A DNA stretch of 7,346 nt from Bacteroidales bacterium (GTDB lineage: Bacteria; Bacteroidota; Bacteroidia; Bacteroidales; JALTDM01): positions 1 through 7,346 of the forward strand of contig JALWKH010000070.1 of the NCBI GenBank assembly GCA_026996635.1, read 5' to 3'. Shown here piece after piece: positions 1 through 7,279 of the stretch. The notes under the pieces were generated by a model, which did no database searches, was not told the DNA's origin, and saw only the letters and a program-made list of their open reading frames with translations. The translations under genes were made by a program, and so were the position numbers. Positions within the stretch are counted from its first letter, which is position 1; each line of letters opens with the position of its first letter.

Positions 1-1
1 T

Positions 2-649
2 GCTATAAAAAAATGTACTTATAAAAAGCTTATTATTCCCGCAACTTTAATTTCTACAGGTGCTGTTTTGAGTGGTTCTTCATTTGAAAACAAAATCAAA
101 TCAAGTGTAATAGACTTTGTTGGAGAAGGATATCATTGTGGTGTTGATGACTATTTGCTATTTTCACCTATTATTGTTATGTATTCTTCAGACATATTAA
201 AGGTTAAGTCGAAGAATAATTGGTTTGATCAAACTAAATACCTGGTTATAGCGAATATTTTCTCATTTACAATTACACATACTTTAAAGCATGTTTTTAA
301 TAAAACAAGGCCAAATGGTGATAGTTTTTCTATGCCTTCCGGCCATACAACTTCGGCATTTACCAATGCAACTGTTTTATACGAGGAATTTAGGGAATCA
401 TATCCAATGATAGCGTACAGCGGATATTTGCTTTCTTCGGTAACGGGAAGTCTTAGGATTGTTAATAATAGACATTGGCTATCTGATGTGTTGGTTGGGG
501 CAGGTATTGGAATATTAACGACAAGGCTTGTTTATTGTATAGAACCTTTAAAAAAATTTAATCCGTTTAGAAAGTCAAATAAGTCTTTTGCTGTTGTACC
601 TTACTTTGATGATAATTCCGCAAGAGTATTGCTTACATATACATTTTAG
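2..649 (+). CDS. PAP2-family membrane phosphatase, 5'-truncated by window edge
   Basis: Type 2 phosphatidic acid phosphatase (PAP2) superfamily, which removes phosphate from lipid phosphates or undecaprenyl pyrophosphate, usually on the outer side of the inner membrane; the substrate here cannot be told. All three signature motifs are present. Counting from the TTG codon at 68, they are K74-x6-R81-P82, P90-S-G-H93 and R130-x5-H136-x3-D140, giving the catalytic histidines and aspartate. Hydrophobic stretches lie around residues 57-72, 113-127 and 141-157. A start at that TTG is unlikely: the frame stays open with no stop back to base 2 and encodes a further hydrophobic stretch (LIIPATLISTGAVL), so the true start lies outside the window. 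The visible part is 215 codons, ending in TAG. After the PAP2 core comes a tail of about 30 residues with alternating polar and hydrophobic residues, ending in Phe. The gene converges on tRNA-Leu. No symbol is assigned because many paralogues exist. Confidence 0.9.
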   Translation, partial: AIKKCTYKKLIIPATLISTGAVLSGSSFENKIKSSVIDFVGEGYHCGVDDYLLFSPIIVMYSSDILKVKSKNNWFDQTKYLVIANIFSFTITHTLKHVFNKTRPNGDSFSMPSGHTTSAFTNATVLYEEFRESYPMIAYSGYLLSSVTGSLRIVNNRHWLSDVLVGAGIGILTTRLVYCIEPLKKFNPFRKSNKSFAVVPYFDDNSARVLLTYTF

Positions 650-650
650 G

Positions 651-677
651 CAATAAAAAAGGACCGAATTTCGGTCC
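651..677 (-). terminator. Intrinsic terminator of tRNA-Leu (and possibly of the infB operon)
   Basis: A perfect 7-bp stem, GGACCGA/TCGGTCC (661-667 with 671-677), closes a 3-nt loop. On the minus strand it is followed directly by six T residues (655-660), then ATTG. The stem begins 9 nt past the tRNA 3' end. On the + strand the hairpin is followed by CTCTGATG with no T-run, so it is a one-way terminator for minus-strand transcription. It should not be an efficient rho-independent terminator for the convergent PAP2 gene. Confidence 0.88.
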
Positions 678-686
678 TCTGATGTG

Positions 687-770
687 TGCCCAGGGCCGGA
701 GTCGAACCGGCATGGGCAAAAGCCCACTGGTTTTTGAGACCAGCGCGTCTACCAATTCCGCCACCTGGGC
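687..770 (-). tRNA. trnL: tRNA-Leu, anticodon CAA
   Basis: This reads leucine UUG codons. On the minus strand a full class II cloverleaf can be drawn. The 7-bp acceptor stem is GCCCAGG with CCTGGGC (764-770 and 688-694) and the discriminator base is A (687). The D arm contains AATTGGTAGACGC. The anticodon stem CTGGT/ACCAG encloses the loop CTCAAAA, which gives anticodon CAA. The long variable arm TGGGC-TTTT-GCCCA is typical of Leu, and the T arm is GCCGG-TTCGACT-CCGGC. Length is 84 nt. The 3' CCA is not encoded (the genomic bases are CAC), so CCA must be added enzymatically. The gene lies 50 nt past the infB stop, with its own -7 box upstream and an intrinsic terminator 9 nt downstream. Confidence 0.97.
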
Positions 771-783
771 AAAAATGCGGTTG

Positions 784-812
784 CAAATATACAACCTTTT
801 CCGGAACAACAA
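784..812 (-). promoter_or_regulatory. Promoter of tRNA-Leu (Bacteroidota primary sigma type)
   Basis: The minus strand carries TATATTTG (791 down to 784), a match to the Bacteroidota -7 consensus TAnnTTTG. A TTGTTG -33 element sits at 812-807, 15-18 nt upstream depending on which TTG is used. The -7 box ends 13 nt before the mature tRNA 5' end, leaving a short precursor leader. The promoter lies wholly in the gap between the infB stop and the tRNA. The call rests on consensus matching alone. Confidence 0.7.
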
Positions 813-820
813 TGTATTTT

Positions 821-3778
821 TTACAATTTTCTTTGTATTTCTACTTTTTCGTAAGCTTCAATGATGTCACCTACTTTGATATCGTTAAAGTTTTCTATTC
901 CTATACCGCATTCTTGTCCTGTGTTTACCACATCAACATCGGTTTGGTATCGTTTCAATGACAATATGTTACCGTCATACACTACAACACCGTCTCTTAT
1001 AACCCTAACTTTTGCTTCTTTTTTAATCTTTCCGTCTATTACTTTACATCCGGCAACTTTACCTACTTTAGACACTTTAAAGACTTGAAGAACTTCGGCA
1101 CTACCGAGAACTTCTTCTTTTACCTCAGGAGAAAGCATACCTTCCATTGCCTTCTTAATGTCTTCGAGGGCATCGTATATTATTGAGTAAAGTCTAATTT
1201 CAACATGTTCTTGTTCCGCAAGTTTTCTTGCTCCGGCAGACGGTCTTACATTAAATCCGATGATAACTGCATCTGAAGCTGCTGCAAGCATTACATCGCT
1301 TTCGGTGATTTGTCCTACTGCCTTGTGTATAACATTTACATTCAATTCGTCTGTAGATAATTTCAAAATAGAGTCTGTCAATGCTTCTACGGAACCAACA
1401 ACATCAGCTTTTACTATGAAGTTTAATTCTTGGAAGTTGCCCATTTGAAGCCTTCTTCCAATTTCGTCTAATGTTAAATGCTTACGAGTTTTAAGCGTTT
1501 GTTCACGCAACAGCTGTTTCCTTTTAGTAGTTATTTCTTTTGCAATGTCATCACTTTCAACTACCTTAAACTTATCGCCTGCATCCGGAGCTCCGTCTAG
1601 TCCGAGAATTTGAACAGGAGTGGATGGGGTTGCTTCGGTAACTTTTTTCCCGTGTTCGTTTTGCATTGCCCTTACACGACCGTAATAAATTCCGGAAACT
1701 ACCAAATCCCTAATATGTAGTGTTCCTCTTTGTACCAATAAAGTTGCTACATAGCCGCGTCCTTTTTCCATTGAAGACTCGATAACGGTTCCTGATGCCG
1801 GTGCATTCGGATTTGCTTTCAGTTCCATTAACTCTGCAAGAGTTAGGATTTTTTCCAACAATTCATCAACACCTTGTCCTGTTTTGGCAGAGATTTCTTG
1901 GGTCATATATTTACCGCCCCATTCTTCTACCAATATGTTCATATTTGCCAACTGTTCGCGTACTCTATCCGGATTAGCGGTTGGTTTGTCTATTTTATTT
2001 ATTGCAAAAATTATTTCTACACCTGCAGCTTGTGCGTGGTTTATAGCTTCAACTGTTTGAGGCATTATACCGTCATCGGCGGCAATTACTATAATAGCAA
2101 TATCTGTAACTTGTGCACCACGGGCACGCATTGCCGTAAATGCTTCGTGACCAGGAGTATCAATAAATGTTATTTTTTTACCTTCAATATCTACGCTATA
2201 TGCACCTATATGCTGCGTAATACCACCTGCTTCGCCTGCCACTACATTTGTATTTCTAATGTAGTCAAGCAATTTTGTTTTACCGTGGTCAACGTGTCCC
2301 ATTATGGTAACTACAGGTGGGCGAGGTTGAAGGTCTTCTTCGTTGTCTTCTTCTATTTCTTCAAATTCTTTTATTTCGTCTTCGATAGTCTTGAACTCAA
2401 CTTCGTATCCGAAGTTTTCTGCAATAAGAGGTATGACATCTGCTTCAAGTCGTTGGTTGATAGAAACAAACAATCCTAAATCCATACACACTTTAACAAC
2501 TTCTGTTGCAGGAACATCCATTAACGATGCAAGTTCAGATACAGTAATGAATTCCGTAACTTTTATTTTGTTGTCCTGCATTTGTTCTTGAAGCTCTCTT
2601 TCCAAAATTTCGCGTTTTGCTTGACGTTTTTCACGCCTGTATTTTACAGCTTTGCTTTTTTGGCGTGAAGAGAGCTTAGACATTGTTTCTTTAAGTTGTT
2701 TTTCAACTTCTTCCTGGTTAACTTCTTTCTTAACAAACTGTTTTTTCTTTTTGTCTTTTTTCTTCTTTTTCTTAGAAAATTTATCTTTTTCTTTGAATTC
2801 TTGCTTATGTTCTTTGGATGAATCTTTATGCGATTTTTCGTCTTTCGATTTTTTCTTCTTTTTTGATTTCTTGAAGTCTATGTCGTCGGAAGAAACAACT
2901 TTTTTAACTTTTTTGGGTTCTTCTTTCAACTCAATTTTACCCAATACTTTGGGGCCTTCCAAATGAGGTTTTTCGGTTTTGATGTAGTTATCTTCTTCAA
3001 CTTCTTTGGGTTCTTCTGTAGTTTTTACTTCTTCTTTTTCTTTGGAGTCTTTAGCTTCTTCGGGCTTTTTATCTTCGGGAGTTTCTAATTTTTCTTCTTT
3101 AGGTTCATCTTGTTTATTTTCCTTATCTACAATAGCTTTTACTTCTTCCTTAACAGTTGTTGGTTTTTCTTTATCCTTTTCTTCTTTTATTTCTGTTGTT
3201 TCGCTTGGTTTTTCAGCCTTAACCGTTTCTTTCTTTTCAGACTTTTTCTCTTTTTTCTTTTTAGGTTTAGTTGCTTCTAAATCAATCTTACCCAGTACTT
3301 TTGGTCCTTCTAATTTAGGTTCTTCTTTTTCTTCTAGTTCATCTGATTTTTTATCACTAGTGTGTTCTTCGGATTTTTCTTCATCAACCTTTTTATCTTC
3401 TTTAACTTCAGGTTGTTTTTCTTTTTCGGTTTCTTGCTTTATTTCTTCTTCTGCAATAGCATTGGGATCGGTAACCAGCACAACATCTTCATCTTCTGCC
3501 TCAGGTTCATCAGTAGTATGAGGGGAGGTTTCTTCCTGAACATCCGATATGCCAATTTTTCGGAGCTTTTCATTCCGGATTTCTTGTGATTTTTTTTCTG
3601 CTTCTTCTTTAAGTTTTTTGGAAGAGGCATATTTTTCTTCAATCTTTTTGAGTATCTCAGGATCTTCAATTTTGGAATTTGGAGAAATTGATTTTTGCCC
3701 CAAATCCTTTAGGAATTGCATAAGGGTTCGGGGACTGATGTTGTATTCTTTAGCTATTTGTGCTAATCTTTTTCCCAT
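821..3778 (-). CDS. infB: Translation initiation factor IF-2
   Basis: A GTPase that brings fMet-tRNA to the 30S subunit and promotes subunit joining. It has 985 residues, a long form typical of Bacteroidota. Domains in order: a first IF2_N helical domain (about 1-50); a very long Lys/Glu-rich, probably disordered linker (about 50-400) with runs of Lys at 306-310 and 336-346; a second IF2_N domain (about 405-457); and the G domain from about 488. The G motifs are G1 GHVDHGKT (494-501), G2 [10 protein letters not shown] (518-527), G3 DTPGHE (540-545), G4 NKID (594-597) and G5 SAKTG (630-634). The beta-barrel domain II, domain III and the C-terminal fMet-tRNA-binding domain follow, ending in KVEIQRKL. 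The linker holds two copies of [10 protein letters not shown][D/E]L (156-167, 273-284). The ATG at 3776-3778 is preceded by an A/T-only stretch without a Shine-Dalgarno, 29 nt after the nusA stop. Residue 502, after GKT, is Lys where Ser is usual. Confidence 0.98.
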   Translation of the reverse strand: MGKRLAQIAKEYNISPRTLMQFLKDLGQKSISPNSKIEDPEILKKIEEKYASSKKLKEEAEKKSQEIRNEKLRKIGISDVQEETSPHTTDEPEAEDEDVVLVTDPNAIAEEEIKQETEKEKQPEVKEDKKVDEEKSEEHTSDKKSDELEEKEEPKLEGPKVLGKIDLEATKPKKKKEKKSEKKETVKAEKPSETTEIKEEKDKEKPTTVKEEVKAIVDKENKQDEPKEEKLETPEDKKPEEAKDSKEKEEVKTTEEPKEVEEDNYIKTEKPHLEGPKVLGKIELKEEPKKVKKVVSSDDIDFKKSKKKKKSKDEKSHKDSSKEHKQEFKEKDKFSKKKKKKDKKKKQFVKKEVNQEEVEKQLKETMSKLSSRQKSKAVKYRREKRQAKREILERELQEQMQDNKIKVTEFITVSELASLMDVPATEVVKVCMDLGLFVSINQRLEADVIPLIAENFGYEVEFKTIEDEIKEFEEIEEDNEEDLQPRPPVVTIMGHVDHGKTKLLDYIRNTNVVAGEAGGITQHIGAYSVDIEGKKITFIDTPGHEAFTAMRARGAQVTDIAIIVIAADDGIMPQTVEAINHAQAAGVEIIFAINKIDKPTANPDRVREQLANMNILVEEWGGKYMTQEISAKTGQGVDELLEKILTLAELMELKANPNAPASGTVIESSMEKGRGYVATLLVQRGTLHIRDLVVSGIYYGRVRAMQNEHGKKVTEATPSTPVQILGLDGAPDAGDKFKVVESDDIAKEITTKRKQLLREQTLKTRKHLTLDEIGRRLQMGNFQELNFIVKADVVGSVEALTDSILKLSTDELNVNVIHKAVGQITESDVMLAAASDAVIIGFNVRPSAGARKLAEQEHVEIRLYSIIYDALEDIKKAMEGMLSPEVKEEVLGSAEVLQVFKVSKVGKVAGCKVIDGKIKKEAKVRVIRDGVVVYDGNILSLKRYQTDVDVVNTGQECGIGIENFNDIKVGDIIEAYEKVEIQRKL

Positions 3779-3807
3779 AATATATTTTTATTTTCTAATA
3801 TGTTATC

Positions 3808-5061
3808 TTATTGTTCGTCAGTTTCTTCTTCTTCAAATGCTGACCTTAAAATTTCTTTTATGTAATTTACATTTTCTTCTTCCAACTCGGTTCTCTTAAC
3901 TAAATCTTCATCTGAAGTTCTTAATACACTTTTAGCAGTGTCAAGTCCTATACTCTTTAGTTCACTAATCATCCATTCGTCTATTTCATCACTGAATTCT
4001 TCCAGTTCAATATCATCTTCGTCATATCCGCCTTCCCTGTAAACATCTATAACATAGCCTGTCAGTTGGCTTGCAAGTTTAATGTTAAGTCCTTTTTTTC
4101 CGATTGCTAATGATACTTGATCGGGGTCAAGAAAAACACTTGCTCGTTTTTCTTCTTCATCTATTTCAATCCTGTTGATTTTAGCAGGATTTAAAGCCCG
4201 TTGTATATAAAGTTTGGGGTTGGTTGTGTAGTTTATTACATCTATATTTTCATTTCGCAGTTCTCTTACGATTCCGTGTATTCTGGATCCTTTCATTCCC
4301 ACACAAGCTCCTACCGGATCTATGCGGTCGTCGTAAGATTCTACGGCAACTTTGGCTCTTTCGCCGGGCTGACGAACAATTTTTTTGATAATAATCAAAC
4401 CGTCAGCAATTTCAGGTACTTCCAGTTCAAAGAGCCTTTCAAGAAATTCAGGTGCAGTTCTGGAGATTATTACTATTGGTGTGCCGTTTTTTATATCAAC
4501 TTTTACTATAACAGCCCTTACAGTATCACCTTTTTTGTATCTGTCGTTTGGTATTTGTTCACTTTTAGGCAAGAGTAATTCATTTCCGTCATCGTCCAAT
4601 ACCAAAATTTCATTCCTCCATACTTGGTGAACTTCGCCGGTAATAAGGTCGCCGATTCTGCTTTTGAATTTTCTGTAAATATTTCTTTTTTCAAATTCCG
4701 TTACTCGTTGCAACAATGTTTGACGAAGTGTTACTATTGTTCTTCTTTCGAAATCGTCAAATTTTACTTCTTCGTATATTTCTTCACCTACTTCGTAGTC
4801 TTCACCTTTCTTTTTTAGTTCGGATATAGGTACTTGTGTGTTCGGGTCTGTAAAGTCTTTATCGTCAACTACAGTTTTGGTTCTCCAAATTTCCAAGTCG
4901 TCTGTATCGGGATTTACGATTATGTCAAAATTTTCGTCCGTTCCAAACTGTTTTTTTATAGCTGTGCGAAAAACTTCTTCAATAATACTTACTAATGACG
5001 CTCTGTCAATGTTTTTTTCATCTTTAAATTCGATGAAGATATCTTTTAAATTCATTATCAT
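3808..5061 (-). CDS. nusA: Transcription termination/antitermination factor NusA
   Basis: Binds RNA polymerase and nascent RNA and modulates pausing, intrinsic termination and antitermination. It has 417 residues. The N-terminal RNA polymerase-binding domain spans about 1-135. The S1 domain spans about 137-203 (GDLITGEV to IVIISR). KH1 contains DPVGACVGMKGSRIHGI (248-264). KH2 contains SLAIGKKGLNIKLASQLTG (317-335). A short acidic C-terminal region ends in EEEETDEQ. It lacks the paired acidic repeats that lengthen enterobacterial NusA, and the length fits Bacteroidota. The first ATG (5059-5061) is 12 nt after the rimP stop. A second in-frame ATG two codons on (5053-5055) is an equally plausible start, and neither has a Shine-Dalgarno. 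It is the middle gene of rimP-nusA-infB, co-transcribed by its tight spacing. Confidence 0.97.
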   Translation of the reverse strand: MIMNLKDIFIEFKDEKNIDRASLVSIIEEVFRTAIKKQFGTDENFDIIVNPDTDDLEIWRTKTVVDDKDFTDPNTQVPISELKKKGEDYEVGEEIYEEVKFDDFERRTIVTLRQTLLQRVTEFEKRNIYRKFKSRIGDLITGEVHQVWRNEILVLDDDGNELLLPKSEQIPNDRYKKGDTVRAVIVKVDIKNGTPIVIISRTAPEFLERLFELEVPEIADGLIIIKKIVRQPGERAKVAVESYDDRIDPVGACVGMKGSRIHGIVRELRNENIDVINYTTNPKLYIQRALNPAKINRIEIDEEEKRASVFLDPDQVSLAIGKKGLNIKLASQLTGYVIDVYREGGYDEDDIELEEFSDEIDEWMISELKSIGLDTAKSVLRTSDEDLVKRTELEEENVNYIKEILRSAFEEEETDEQ

Positions 5062-5073
5062 AGCCCGAAGGTT

Positions 5074-5517
5074 TTAGAATTTTAATACTAATTTGGCTTT
5101 TTTTATGTTATCAAAATTTATTTCAATTTCTTTTGTTTCTTTCTTTTTGTTTGTTTCAAGTGTAATTTTATCGTGTGCTACATCTTTTAGGATTCCTTTT
5201 TCTTTTTTCCCGTCAGTTGTAAGAATTTCCACTTCTTTACCAATATTTTTCTTGTATTGCTCAGGTATTTTAAACGGTGATGTTAATCCCGGAGATGAAA
5301 CTTCCAGCGAAAAATTTTCGAATACATCTTCCAATTTATGTTCAATGCTTCTGGATACTGCAACACAATCATCTATAGTTACGTTTCCAACCGGCTTATC
5401 AATGAAAACCTTGAAGTTGTAATTGTTGTCAGATTTTATTTCAACCAACAATAATTCTTTTTCTTTAAGGGTTTCGTTTACTATTTTCGAAAGTATTTCC
5501 AGCTGTTTATTTTCCAT
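5074..5517 (-). CDS. rimP: Ribosome maturation factor RimP
   Basis: Needed for late assembly of the 30S subunit. It has 147 residues and two domains. The N-terminal alpha/beta domain (about 5-80) carries the family signatures VTIDDCVAVSRSIE (46-59) and FSLEVSSPGL (69-78). The C-terminal Sm-like barrel (about 83-147) includes GKEVEILTTDGKKEKGIL. The usual SSPGLDRPL is varied here to SSPGLTSPF. It is the first gene of the rimP-nusA-infB operon, an order conserved across bacteria. The ATG at 5515-5517 has no Shine-Dalgarno. It lies about 60 nt past the predicted -7 box, behind a structured leader. An out-of-frame ATG 7 nt upstream overlaps the start. Confidence 0.95.
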   Translation of the reverse strand: MENKQLEILSKIVNETLKEKELLLVEIKSDNNYNFKVFIDKPVGNVTIDDCVAVSRSIEHKLEDVFENFSLEVSSPGLTSPFKIPEQYKKNIGKEVEILTTDGKKEKGILKDVAHDKITLETNKKKETKEIEINFDNIKKAKLVLKF

Positions 5518-5532
5518 AATTCATACTAACAA

Positions 5533-5556
5533 GAAAGGGAGCTTTTGCCCCCTTTC
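5533..5556 (-). promoter_or_regulatory. Leader hairpin of the rimP operon (attenuator-like)
   Basis: In the minus-strand RNA, GAAAGGGGGC pairs with GCUCCCUUUC around an AAAA loop, giving a 10-bp stem that includes one G-U pair. On the + strand the same position is an A-C mismatch, so the structure is best formed in the rimP-direction transcript. It is followed by UUGUUAG, a poor U-tract, then the rimP start 15 nt on. It could be a weak terminator or attenuator, a terminator for read-through from nhaD, or an mRNA-stabilising element. The hairpin is seen in the sequence; its role is inferred. Confidence 0.55.
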
Positions 5557-5560
5557 ACAC

Positions 5561-5577
5561 CAGTGGTAAATCCACTG
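5561..5577. repeat. Inverted repeat CAGTGG-N5-CCACTG at the predicted rimP start site
   Basis: Perfect 6-bp arms flank a 5-bp spacer. The repeat abuts the downstream end of the predicted -7 box (5578-5585). With the usual -7 geometry the transcription start would fall inside the first arm. It could be an operator overlapping the start site, or a 5'-terminal RNA hairpin if transcription starts at its edge. Confidence 0.5.
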
Positions 5578-5612
5578 CAAAGATACATAAATTTATGAAA
5601 CCAAAAGGTTTT
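5578..5612 (-). promoter_or_regulatory. Promoter of the rimP-nusA-infB operon
   Basis: The minus strand carries TATCTTTG (5585 down to 5578), a full match to TAnnTTTG. Upstream is a -33 region AAAACCTTTTGG (5612 down to 5601), containing TTTTG. The spacer contains a perfect palindrome. The region lies 18 nt or more downstream of the nhaD stop, consistent with separate transcription of the operon. No strong terminator follows nhaD before it. The call rests on consensus matching. Confidence 0.7.
5586..5597. repeat. 12-bp palindrome CATAAATTTATG within the rimP promoter spacer
   Basis: A perfect palindrome lies between the -33 and -7 elements and directly touches the -7 box. Its position suits a repressor or activator dimer site, but in A+T-rich DNA such palindromes also occur by chance. 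Confidence 0.4.
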
Positions 5613-5630
5613 CTTTAGATTTTTATTTTA

Positions 5631-7244
5631 TTATTCTTCTTCCCCACCTATTCCTTCAAATTTTCCGTGTTTTGTAAAGTGGAGCTCTATGATTTTTCCG
5701 TCTTTGTTTATATCAACGAGATAGCCGATAGTATCTTTTTTATGTTTCATAAATAATTCAACTTCTTCGATTGTTGCACCACTGTATTTTTTATTTATGT
5801 ATTCAACAGATTTTTGAGGTAATTTATCTTTAGAGATTTTTACTTCTTGCAAGCTGTCCGGTAAAATTTGTTCTTGTACCCAATATGCTCCTGCTCCTGC
5901 AAAATAACCCAATAATGCCCAAATAGAGATTTTTTTCATATACCAAATGAAATCAATCTTTTCGAGTCCCATTGCTGCTACACCTGCAGCAGAACCAATG
6001 ATAAGAATACTACCGCCGGTTCCTGCAGTGTAAGCAATAAGTTCCCAGAAAATACCGTCAGTCATAAATTGTGTATGGAAAGGATCAATCGGGTACATAC
6101 CCATTGCTGCTGCCACAAGAGGAACGTTGTCTACAACTGATGATAATAAACCTAGTATTAAGCTGACAGAGTAAACTCCGAGATGATGATCTTTAAGTGT
6201 TTTTGCCAATAAGTCAAGATGTCCTGCAGATTGCAAAGCTGCTACTGCTGACAAAATACCCAAGAAGAAGAAAATAGTGGGAACATCAACCCTTTGTAAT
6301 ATTTTGTTTACGGTAAGTTTGCATTCACCATTGTTTTCGTGTTTTTTCTTTTTGTGCATAATTTCGGTAGTAATCCACAAAATAGACAAACCGAAGAGCA
6401 TTCCAAGATATGGTGGCAAGTGTGTAAATGTTTTGAATACAGGAACGAACAATAAGGCAGAAACACCCATAATCAACATAAGCATTTGTTGATTTTTAGT
6501 AAGGTAATCTTCACTTTCTTTTTCTATTTTTGGTCTTTCTACATTGCCTTTCAGAATGAATGACATTACGATAAGAGGTATTATCATTGTAATCAAACTC
6601 GGTATGATAAGTTTGGCAATAATGTTAACTGTAGTAACTTGACCACCGATCCACAACATAATGGTAGTAACATCACCGATAGGAGACCAAGCACCTCCGG
6701 CATTTGCTGCAAGTACTACCATACTTGCAAAGAACCAACGGGTTTGTTTGTCGTCAATGAGTTTTCTGAGCAAAGCAATGATTACGATAGTAGTGGTCAA
6801 GTTATCCAAAACTGCTGACATAAAGAATGTTAAGAAACTGATAACCCACAAAAGTTTTACTTTGTTAGTGGTTTTAATTTTATCGGTAATGATTTTGAAT
6901 CCTTCGTGTTGGTCAACTATTTCAACAATTGTCATTGCACCAAGCAAGAAGAACAATATGGTTGCAATTTCCGCCAAGTGTTCCAATACTTCGTGGTGCG
7001 TAACAAATTCTTTTATTGTTTCCGCATTAATAACTATATCAGGATGTGTTTCAATAAATTCTTTCCAAGCCCTACTGAAATTCAAACTTAATACATCCTG
7101 AGCGTTCAATGCATAAATAGCCCATAATGTTGTTCCCAACAACAATGCTGTTGCTGCTTTATCCACTTTAAGCGGATGTTCCAATGCGATGGCCGTATAT
7201 CCAAGTATGAACAAAATGGCCATAATAATGAAAACTGCACTCAT
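5631..7244 (-). CDS. nhaD: NhaD-type Na+/H+ antiporter with C-terminal PepSY-like extension
   Basis: An inner-membrane antiporter of the NhaD/ArsB (ion transporter) superfamily that exports Na+ (or Li+) in exchange for H+. It has 537 residues. Hydrophobic segments run through the first 460 residues, with the two pseudo-repeated motifs SAVLDNLTTTIV (143-154) and SSVVDNVPLVAAAMG (368-382). Also present are ANAGGAWSPIGDVTTI (180-195) and TAGTGGSILIIGSAAG (406-421), all typical of NhaD. The last membrane segment is about 441-460. Residues 463-537 form an extra soluble tail, DKLPQKSVEYINKKYSGATI and onward to GKIIELHFTKHGKFEG. It resembles the PepSY-like (BLIP-like) domain of secreted Bacteroidota proteins. 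The basic residues before the last segment suggest the tail is periplasmic (inference). The ATG at 7242-7244 is chosen because a GGAG lies 4 nt upstream and the N-terminus begins directly with a membrane segment. Confidence 0.93.
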   Translation of the reverse strand: MSAVFIIMAILFILGYTAIALEHPLKVDKAATALLLGTTLWAIYALNAQDVLSLNFSRAWKEFIETHPDIVINAETIKEFVTHHEVLEHLAEIATILFFLLGAMTIVEIVDQHEGFKIITDKIKTTNKVKLLWVISFLTFFMSAVLDNLTTTIVIIALLRKLIDDKQTRWFFASMVVLAANAGGAWSPIGDVTTIMLWIGGQVTTVNIIAKLIIPSLITMIIPLIVMSFILKGNVERPKIEKESEDYLTKNQQMLMLIMGVSALLFVPVFKTFTHLPPYLGMLFGLSILWITTEIMHKKKKHENNGECKLTVNKILQRVDVPTIFFFLGILSAVAALQSAGHLDLLAKTLKDHHLGVYSVSLILGLLSSVVDNVPLVAAAMGMYPIDPFHTQFMTDGIFWELIAYTAGTGGSILIIGSAAGVAAMGLEKIDFIWYMKKISIWALLGYFAGAGAYWVQEQILPDSLQEVKISKDKLPQKSVEYINKKYSGATIEEVELFMKHKKDTIGYLVDINKDGKIIELHFTKHGKFEGIGGEEE

Positions 7245-7279
7245 TTTTCTCCGTTTTTAGTTTTTAATAAATTCCGGCA

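Noticed and set aside
68..649. PAP2 gene starting at the TTG codon at 68
   Set aside because: The frame is open back to base 2 and codes for a hydrophobic stretch typical of the family's N-terminal part, so the gene is cut by the window edge rather than starting here.
661..677. Hairpin as a two-way terminator also ending the PAP2 transcript
   Set aside because: On the + strand the stem is followed by CTCTGATG with no T-run; only the minus-strand direction has the six-T tail.
1874..2479. 201-codon open frame on the + strand opposite infB
   Set aside because: It lies antisense to the conserved IF-2 G domain, is rich in Cys, Phe and Tyr with no recognisable domain, and is explained by codon bias of the real gene.
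2735..2790. A-rich Lys codon runs in infB as a programmed frameshift site
   Set aside because: The AAAAAAG and AAAAAAC heptamers are in the wrong phase for -1 slippage (they read AAA AAA G/C), there is no obvious stimulating structure, and the frame continues intact to the full IF-2.
3006..3521. Ser/Phe-rich open frame on the + strand (171 codons)
   Set aside because: It is the antisense image of the Lys/Glu linker of IF-2: GAA and AAA codons read as TTC and TTT on the other strand. Not a real protein.
5598..5614. AAACC-TTTT-GGTTT hairpin as the nhaD terminator
   Set aside because: It has only a 5-bp stem, is followed by CATAAATTTATG rather than a T-run, and coincides with the -33 region of the rimP promoter.
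6661..7101. 146-codon open frame on the + strand opposite nhaD
   Set aside because: It is antisense to conserved NhaD membrane segments, with no domain and no plausible start context; a shadow of nhaD.
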